A DNA stretch of 64,000 nucleotides from Nicotiana tabacum (lineage: Eukaryota; Streptophyta; Magnoliopsida; Solanales; Solanaceae), in the NCBI RefSeq assembly GCF_000715075.1, contig NC_134089.1, positions 108,693,157 to 108,757,156 of the forward strand, given 5' to 3'. Position numbers and translations under genes: made by a program. How positions within the stretch are numbered: the first letter of the stretch is position 1; every line of letters starts with the position of its first letter. The notes beneath the pieces were generated by a model, which had not been told where the DNA came from, made no database searches, and saw only the letters and a list, made by a program, of their open reading frames with translations. Shown here piece after piece: positions 57,092 through 64,000 of the stretch.

Positions 57092-59321
57092 TGTCACACC
57101 TCTTTTTTCCCTACACCCCCGAAAGGGTATAAGGGAGTTTTTCCAATTAAAGTGACAATCGAAACGAGATTATTATATTAAAAATCAGAGTCGCCACTTG
57201 AGATAATTTATGGTGTCCCACGTCACCGGTTAAAATCCTGAATCGAGGAAAAGATTGACTCTGTTATACAGTCTGCGAACACAGAAATCCGGGTAAGGAA
57301 TTATGTTAACCCGGGAGAAGGTGTTAGGCATTCTCGAGTTACGTGGTTCTAGCACGGTCGCTTTGATCATACTTGACTTATTAAAATTGCTCAATTACTT
57401 ATTTTAGAACCTATGTGCATTTTCCTTTTACCACCTTTTAATTAAGAAATTATCTTGAAACGGGTCACGCGTACGTGTACCCATTTGTTTGGCGAGTCAA
57501 ATATCATGTCACGCGAACGTGTACACAATTAATAACACTTTATTAATATTAAAAAAAAAATTGGTCAAAGTTGCGCGAACGCATACTCCGGTTTTGTTTT
57601 TAGAAGTCGTAATCATGTCATGCGAACGTGTCCACAACCACGATAGTATATTAACGTGCCTAAAGCAAACTACGAATATTGCAACTTTGCGGGGGCCATG
57701 GAAAATTCTCTAATGGCGCGTTTCGATTTCTGAAGGGTTAAAATCAATTAAGTGAGGGCCATGGGTTTTGAGATTTTATTCTTCTGACTTAGCACCACTT
57801 ATGACCTATTCTTATTCCTTACCAAGAGAGAAACAACTCCAATTTTTCTATCTATCCAATTTAACAACTCACTTGTAAGATTCAGTAACACATTTCCAGA
57901 TTTAAACTACATCTAAACTAGGAGCATTATACAAAATATTTCAGCTTTAACAAAAAAAATAGAGCAATTAGCTTGGAAAATAACACTTTGTAGCCTTAAA
58001 CATCGATTCGGGCTCAAAAGCAGCATCACAAAAGGAAGCCAATATGCAACATCTGATGAAAGCAAATAATAGAGGAACAATTACCTAAAAACATACCACT
58101 AAGAATCATAATTCATTGACAAAATGTGGAAAAATTACCAAACTCATATTAGTTATCTTAAAACTAATTATTTGGCAATAAATCTAACATAGTACTATAA
58201 TAGTGATAAAATAATTTAAATATGCTCAAGAATTCAGTAAACTAGCCTAAACAAAATAAACAACCAGAACAATAAGTCATGGCAACGAATGGGCTAAATC
58301 ATGGAATATGAAGCATTACTGAACAAAATAGGAAAACTAGCATGAACCTTTCAATAACTGATTTTTATATAATAGGAACAGAGATATGTTGAACGTTTGT
58401 ATGACCGAACCACGATCGGAAACGACACCGAGAACCTCGAACGACAACAGAAAAAATCAGTTAATAGAAAAAGATCCCAGCAATCCGCAAACTCCGGCGC
58501 CGGAAACTTCAAGTTGCGATAGGCACTTAGAAAAGGAGTCACGATCGGAGCCTACGGTTTTTAATCAGAATCTATCTAAGAATCAGATTGTAACCCTTTT
58601 TGTGTGAGTTTTTGTGCAAATCATATATGGGAACAATTGAGTCCTTGTGTTTTTTGAAGCTAGGTCCTCTGCCGTTCTTGGCCTTAGAATTGGAGGAATT
58701 TTTTGAATTCAAAGATTGCCTTCAATCCTCTTTTTCTTTTTAATGGTTGTCGCCTCTGTTTTGTCTCGTCTCCTTTAGAGAAACGGCGGATCCAATGTTT
58801 AATAGAGTGTTTTTTTCGTCCCTAGGTCTTTAGCTGCCAGCCTCCCTTTGTGTCTTAGAGTCTAATTGTTTTATAGGGTTTTTTTAGGTTAGGGGGTATG
58901 GTCCTAAGAATTATGGGCTTGGGAATTGGGCCAAAGACTAAAAAAATGGACTACAAGATTCACAAAGACGGGGTAAACCAACCCAAAACTAATTCCTTCT
59001 TCTAAAATTATATACAATTATAATATAAAAATATAAAACTAATTTTAATTAATTGAACTAAACTATATAAAAATATGAAACTATTTTTGTATTTTCAAGA
59101 TTATATATAAAAATAAAAATAAGCTACTATTTTTATATATTTTTTATTTAAATTTATGAAAGATGCGTAAACTAAAATATTTTTGTAATTTTCATTTTTT
59201 GTGACGAAATAAAGTAAAAAAAAGTCAAAATTAGTTGAAATAGCTATATTAGGACTAAACTAAATATTTACGTGCTAAGATATGAAAAATCTTAGGGAGG
59301 GTCAAAAATCACATGTCTACA
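57092..59321 (-). repeat. LTR of Tat-like element
   Basis: On the minus strand it starts TGTAGACATGTGATTTTTGA and ends GGTGTGACA. The plus-strand start TGTCACACCTC, with the AGAGTCGCCACTTGAGA and AACCCGGGAGAAGGTG motifs, is typical of these Solanaceae LTRs. About 2.2 kb. The base block GCAGT (57087-57091) would be the target duplication, but the partner copy is outside the window. Confidence 0.75.
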
Positions 59322-59336
59322 GTTGCCCCTCTTTGA
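59322..59336 (-). other. Polypurine tract
   Basis: Minus strand CAAAGAGGGGCAAC immediately before the LTR start TGTAGACATG. Confidence 0.7.
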
Positions 59337-59929
59337 CTGGAAACGCGAAGAGTTTTCAGATAAAGAACGACTAGACAGGTTTTTTGACCCGACCCTTATT
59401 TAAGGAGACCAAACTAAGGGAAAAGAGAATGTGACCGAGCCCTAGTATCTGAGCTACCTACATATCTTTGGCTATAAAGGAATCAGGCCACGTGTAGTTC
59501 AGAGGCAAGTGAGATGTTGGAGTATACCGAGGTGGAGAGGCGGTCGAGGTGCCGTTCCGTTGAGGTTCTGGTTCGCGGTCCCGTTATTACATCAAAATCA
59601 AAAAATGAAAAAGACTAACTAAGCCTATCAGCTAGGAGTTACAAAATTCCTATCTATAAGTCTTCTGAAGTTTGATCTTGAGTCCTGAATGGTTCTTCAT
59701 GCAAACTTTAGATTTAAACCTTGACGCTCGTTAATTGCAGGTGCTAGTTCATTCTTCTTCAACTTTTCGGATCAGAACCTAACACACCATGCTTGTGACT
59801 TTAGTCATGTCTTGAGCAATCCACCTCTTGTCTGCTTTTGCATTTTGGATTCACTTTTTTTTTTTTTTGGGATTGAGACTACTTCTGTTGGTCATCTCGG
59901 ACTATTGACTCGCATTCTTTCCACGAGCT

Positions 59930-60070
59930 TCTGCTACTTCTAACTTGGATTGACTTCTGAATTGACTTCCCTCGTTCTCCAGGTGGGTGCCTACTACTGA
60001 CTTGAAACTTGAAATGACTCTGAAATGAACTCTGAATTGTCTTCCCTCGTTCTCCAGGTGGGTGCCTGCA
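59930..60070. repeat. Short direct repeat in 3' region
   Basis: The segment CTTCCCTCGTTCTCCAGGTG, followed by GGTGCCT, occurs twice (about 59967-59993 and 60041-60067), a 74-base spacing. The ORFs across it are incidental. Confidence 0.6.
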
Positions 60071-60184
60071 ATCAAAACAACAAAACAAACAAATTTTTCT
60101 GCCCCAATTTGTACTAGGAAGGTTTGTGAGTTATTAGCAAAACTGTAAATCACCTATGTTATTGATGCAATAATGAGAATAAAA

Positions 60185-60945
60185 CTAAAGACTTGACTAG
60201 GATGTGCGTCTGCTGTGAGTAAAAATCAAGAATATTTGACTAGCAAGTTCATCAGACTAGGTCTTCTATCTTAGGAGAAAGATTCATCAGACTAAGATTT
60301 AGATCATAGGAGAAAATTCATCAGACTAAGTCCCTTTTTTTTCTTTTTTTCTTTTTTTTGTTGTTATCTTAGGAGAAAGATTCATCAGACTAAGACGTCG
60401 ATACTAGGAAAAAATTCAACAGACTAGGTTTTCTATCTTAGGAGAAAAATTCATCAGACTAAGATTTTGATCCTAGGAGAAAATTCATCAGACTAGGTCC
60501 TTCTTTTTTTTCGTTATCTTAGGAGAAAAATTCATCGGACTAAGATTTTGATCCTAGGAGAAAATTTATCAGACTAGGTCTTCTATCTTGGAGAAAGATT
60601 CATCCGACTAAGATTTTGATCCTAGGAAAAAGTTCATCAGACTAGGTCTTCTATCTTAGGAGAAAAATTCATCAGACTAAGATTTGATCCTAGGAGAAGG
60701 TTCATCAGACTAGGTTTTCTATCTTAGGAGAAAGATTCATCAGACTAAGACATTTATCCTAGGAGAAAATTCATCAGCCTAGGACTTCTATCTTAGGAGA
60801 AAAATTCATCAGACTAAGACATCTATCCTAGGAGAAAGTTCATCAGACTAGGTTTTCTATCTTAGGAGAAAGATTCATCAGACTAAGATTTATATTGGGA
60901 GGAAAATCCATCAGACTAGGACTTTTTATCCTAGGAGGAAAAATG
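60185..60945. repeat. Interlocked ~34/68-bp tandem array
   Basis: About 20 imperfect units of roughly 34 bases built on TTCATCAGACTA(A/G)G, alternating between an ATCTTAGGAGAAA type and an ATCCTAGGAGAAA type, so the real period is a 68-base dimer. It lies in the non-coding region between gag and the 3' LTR, where Tat/Ogre elements often carry tandem repeats. Confidence 0.85.
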
Positions 60946-63302
60946 TGAAGATCAACGACAAGATTTTATGCACAATAGCAAGACAAATAAAGGCAAATAT
61001 TTGAAAAACTTCCTTTTGTAGTCTCTTCTCTTCTTTTCTTTTCCTGCTCTTTTTTTTTGTTTTTCTTCTTTTTCCTTCTTTTTTTTTGTTTTTTTTATTT
61101 TCCTTTTCTTCTTCTTTTTTTCCTTTTTTATAACCACTTTCCTTGCACTGCTTTGTTTTTATTTCACACAAAGAAAAATTGGTCAGTTTTGAAAATGGTG
61201 GTCGGTCTGTGGCCTTGAATTTTGGGCAGCTTGGATTCTGCTCAATCAACTTGAGTCAGTCTCAAGAGACTTTTGTTCTGCACCAACTCTGATTGTTTCA
61301 CACCCAGTACCATTTGTATTTGCAGCTCAAACAGCTTTATCCTAACTGGAGATCTTTGCTTAGGTGACATTTTCTGATATCTTGAATGACTTCCTATTTT
61401 TTGAGCAATTTATCTGTCAGAGAGAATCACCAGTTATCTTTGCTTGTGCCAAGTAAGTTGACAAAGGTCTTTTGGGGAAGCCTTTTCATGAATCCTCAAG
61501 GTATATTGACAGTAACAATTGAGTATACTGGCCAAATTTGCTTTATGCAACTGAAAAGCTGGTAGCAGATTTTGAAATTTTTTCTTGCTTGTTTTGACAA
61601 GGACTGACTCAGAGTGAATGACACAATGATGCAAAAAACAAGTATTAACAAGAAATGCCTCTATTGGAAGGACAAAAGGAAGAATTTTTTTTCTTTTTCT
61701 TTTTCAATAACTAGCCTTAATGATCATGACATGCATTTTGGACTCAACGGCCTGATCTATCAAACTAATGCAATCTTCCCTTTTACCATTCTTATGATCT
61801 TGGAAGTCGGGCCTATCCGTGTCAATCCTTTGCATCAGCTTCATGACTCACTTTCGACTAGTGATGCCCCGAGGGGTTTTCACCAACAAGTCTCTCTCAT
61901 TTATTCATCTCTGCTTATCGTCGCCTTACAGTGCCCGTGAGGGTTTTCACTAGTAAGACTCTCTCATTTTTCTTTTCCTTTTTCTTTTTCTTTTTCTTAC
62001 TTTTTGTGAGTAACTTGATAGTGTTATATGTCGTGTGACAGTCGTTGCTCATTGCATGCTTCTCTTGGCATTCTTGAAGGCATATCAGGAGGTCTTTATT
62101 TGGACGGTTTTGGATAGGGTTGGAAAGAAAGGTCGGCATGAAGGCTCAAAGTAAATTCAAAATGAGGGGTTATGGACTTACAACTCTTGGAACCGACTCT
62201 TTTACAAGTGAAATAAAAATCTCTGCCCTAGTTTCAGCTATTGGGGATTTTGTTTTGGATTTATTTTGAATTCTTATTTGGTTGGACCGAACCGTGAGGC
62301 TGCCTACGTATCCTTATTTTTTAAGGAATCAGGTCGAAAGTAGTTCAAACATCTGACCTAACTATAATTCATCTTTCTTTCTGTTTCTTTTTTTTCTTTT
62401 TTTTTTCAACACAAGTTGCCCCATCTTCTATATTTTTTAGGGCAGACAATTCTTTTTTTTTTCTTTTTTTTCTCACTTGAACTTTCTAGGAATTGCCCAG
62501 TTTGTACTCTTGGGACATGACCTCTTTTTTCACTTTTTTTTTCATTTTTCATTTTTTTTTGACTCTTGACTCTAAACTTGATTCCAAAAGAGGGTGGTCA
62601 AAGAAAATAACACAGGCTCAAAAGGGGTAGCGAAGGATATAAAGTGTTTGGATAGCAGAAAAAAGGCCTCCTAGCCTCGAGAATGTCAATCATGTTATCT
62701 TTTCGCGATCCCAGCATTGACTAACATGTATGTCTTCTTGGTGTGTCATGGTCACAAGACACTTTCCATCCCTTAATGTTGAAATTTCTAACAAACTTCA
62801 ATTGATTAAACATCCTCAAGCCTGATCTTCGCAATGATTTGAAGGTGAATTTTATTCGACCTTAATTACAAAGTATTTCAACTCTTTATTCATCTTCAAA
62901 AATGCCTTTTCCTCAGTTGTCCAATTCAAACTTAAATCAATTTTCTAAGATCTGGCCAAAAATTCTGCATGCATGTCATATCATTAAGACTAGCGGGAAA
63001 AGAACTAAGCATGGAATGACGCAAAAGGACAAACTGTATTTCATTGAGTAAACAATAAGACAAACAACCTAAAATCCGAGTTACAACCCTAAATAACCCG
63101 TCTAATGAAAATAGCAATAGAACAGAAAGACAAGACTCACACAAACAGAATAGAGGGATAGAAGGGTTTGACTCAATAAAACAAATAAGATCTGGATCAC
63201 AACCCTGAAATAACCGAGATAATAGAAAAAAACATCAAAATAAACTACCAAGATTTCTTCCTAGTGATGAGGGAATGACTTTTCAATTGCTAAGCTTGAC
63301 AT
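60946..63302. other. Non-coding 3' region of Tat-like element
   Basis: About 2.4 kb without a supported gene. It has poly-T/C tracts (about 61040-61130, 61965-62000, 62380-62560) and a GAGGCTGCCTACGTATCC motif at 62297, a relative of which occurs near 59450-59490. I could not find any pol motif on either strand. Confidence 0.6.
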
Positions 63303-64000
63303 TTAGCCACAAATTTGCTCATCAGGATCAGTAGAGCCTTCTCCAATTTCAAAATCATTAACTTCAGTCAGCAAATTCCCGAGAGGATTCTCATACTCCC
63401 TGTCACCGCGCATCATTCCCACAAAGTGTGCATTATCATGTGCAGGTAAAGGATTCTGCGCAATATTCTGGGTGTCACTTCCTTGGATCATAATCAAGTT
63501 TTCCTGGATCATCCTTTCTATTTCTCTTTTCAAATCCCAACAACTTTCAATATTGTACTCCTGGGCATTGGAATGATATTCACACCTTTTAGAAGGGCCA
63601 AAGCTTCTTGCACGTGGGTCCACATGATTTGGAGGAATAGGTGCAATCATGTCATAATACTTTAATTTCTCAAACAAGCTTGCATAGGACTCTCCTATTG
63701 GTGTAAAATTATCTTTCAGCTTTTGTTCCCTTCTATACCCCTGGCTTGGATGTGGGTTATAGGGCATTTGAAAATTTTGTGGAGGCTAGAGGAGATTTTG
63801 CGGTGCTCGTGCTCTCCTTCTGGGGTGTTTTGGTGGCTGGCCAACATACTGAGGTGGAGCAACAGAGTATTGTGTGTTCTGAGGTGGATAGTAATGCTTA
63901 AGGGAGTCATGGGAAACCTGATGAGGCTGCGCATACCTTTGAGGTGCTCTCCTGGGACCTCTTCTCGACCCTGTTGTCATTATGATTTCTTCATCCTTCT
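63303..64000 (-). pseudogene. Tat/Ogre-like gag C-terminal part
   Basis: Minus-strand frame entering from the right edge and ending at 63303, with one in-frame TAG (63786-63788). The translation contains FTPIGESYASLFEKLKYYDM, PIPPNHVDPRARSF and the zinc-finger-like CEYHSNAQEYNIESCWDLKREIERMI-type segment (C-x2-H ... C), all characteristic of gag from Tat-lineage Gypsy elements. The upstream part is Pro/Gln-rich (PPQ repeats, GSRRGPRRAPQR). Gag would form the particle core. The N-terminus is outside the window. Confidence 0.75.

Larger units (their letters stand above)
57092..64000 (-). mobile_element. Tat/Ogre-like Gypsy element, gag only, partial
   Basis: Minus-strand order from the right edge: gag end (63980-63303), about 4 kb of non-coding repeat-rich sequence, a polypurine tract and one LTR (59321-57092). 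No protease, RT, RNase H or integrase lies between gag and LTR. The rest of the element, including the 5' LTR, is outside the window. It inserted into Sirevirus copy 2. This resembles non-autonomous gag-only LTR elements (TR-GAG class). Confidence 0.75.

Noticed and set aside
60185..60945. CRISPR-like repeat-spacer pattern
   Set aside because: The parts between repeats are themselves repeated. It is a dimeric tandem array in a plant retrotransposon.
60926..61249. Lys-rich ORF, minus strand
   Set aside because: Translation of a poly-T/C tract; no family resemblance.

Overview
The window is plant nuclear DNA, and several signals point to the Solanaceae, probably a Nicotiana-type genome. It is AT-rich, has intron-containing genes with plant splice sites, and carries a TS-type SINE ending in TTG repeats, an Au-type SINE, RTE-type LINE pieces, Stowaway and Mutator-type MITEs, and Copia and Gypsy retrotransposons. 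The species call is inference. No tRNA, rRNA or CRISPR was seen.

Layout. (1) 1-19.6 kb holds no host gene. It contains a Mutator-like foldback element (763-1871, 9-bp target duplication), a diverged SINE, a complete non-autonomous Tat-like Gypsy element (4783-9177, target duplication ATGAG) packed with tandem repeats, and a complete but mutated Tork/Tnt1-like Copia element (10940-15848, target duplication GATGG). (2) 19.9-27.1 kb is the + strand gene for a 944-residue WD40 protein of the plant WDR44-like family. It has seven exons, two upstream ORFs and a perfect Stowaway MITE in intron 1. (3) 29.2-37.8 kb holds two tandem minus-strand LanC-like (GCR2/GCL family) genes, six exons each. The upstream copy (33.8-37.8 kb) looks intact. 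The downstream copy (29.2-32.8 kb) has a small deletion and frameshift that replace its C-terminus. (4) 38-43.6 kb is intergenic, with LINE and SINE remnants. (5) 43.6-57.1 kb is a minus-strand Sirevirus (SIRE-type Copia) region: one copy with LTR, env-like ORF, RT/RNase H and integrase, then a truncated Gypsy-like LTR, then a second Sirevirus fragment that carries its own insertion between 32-bp duplications. (6) 57.1-64 kb is the 3' LTR, repeat-rich 3' region and gag of a minus-strand Tat/Ogre-like element that has no pol in the window and runs off the right edge.

Only three host genes are supported: the WD40 gene and the two LanC-like genes. The rest is retrotransposons, MITEs, SINE/LINE remnants and AT-rich spacer. 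I found no convincing undescribed gene system. The observations most worth checking are the decayed LanC-like duplicate, the stop/start-overlapping uORF, the pol-less gag element, the recurrent interrupted palindrome in the Sirevirus copies, and the 32-bp duplication around a MITE-like insert.
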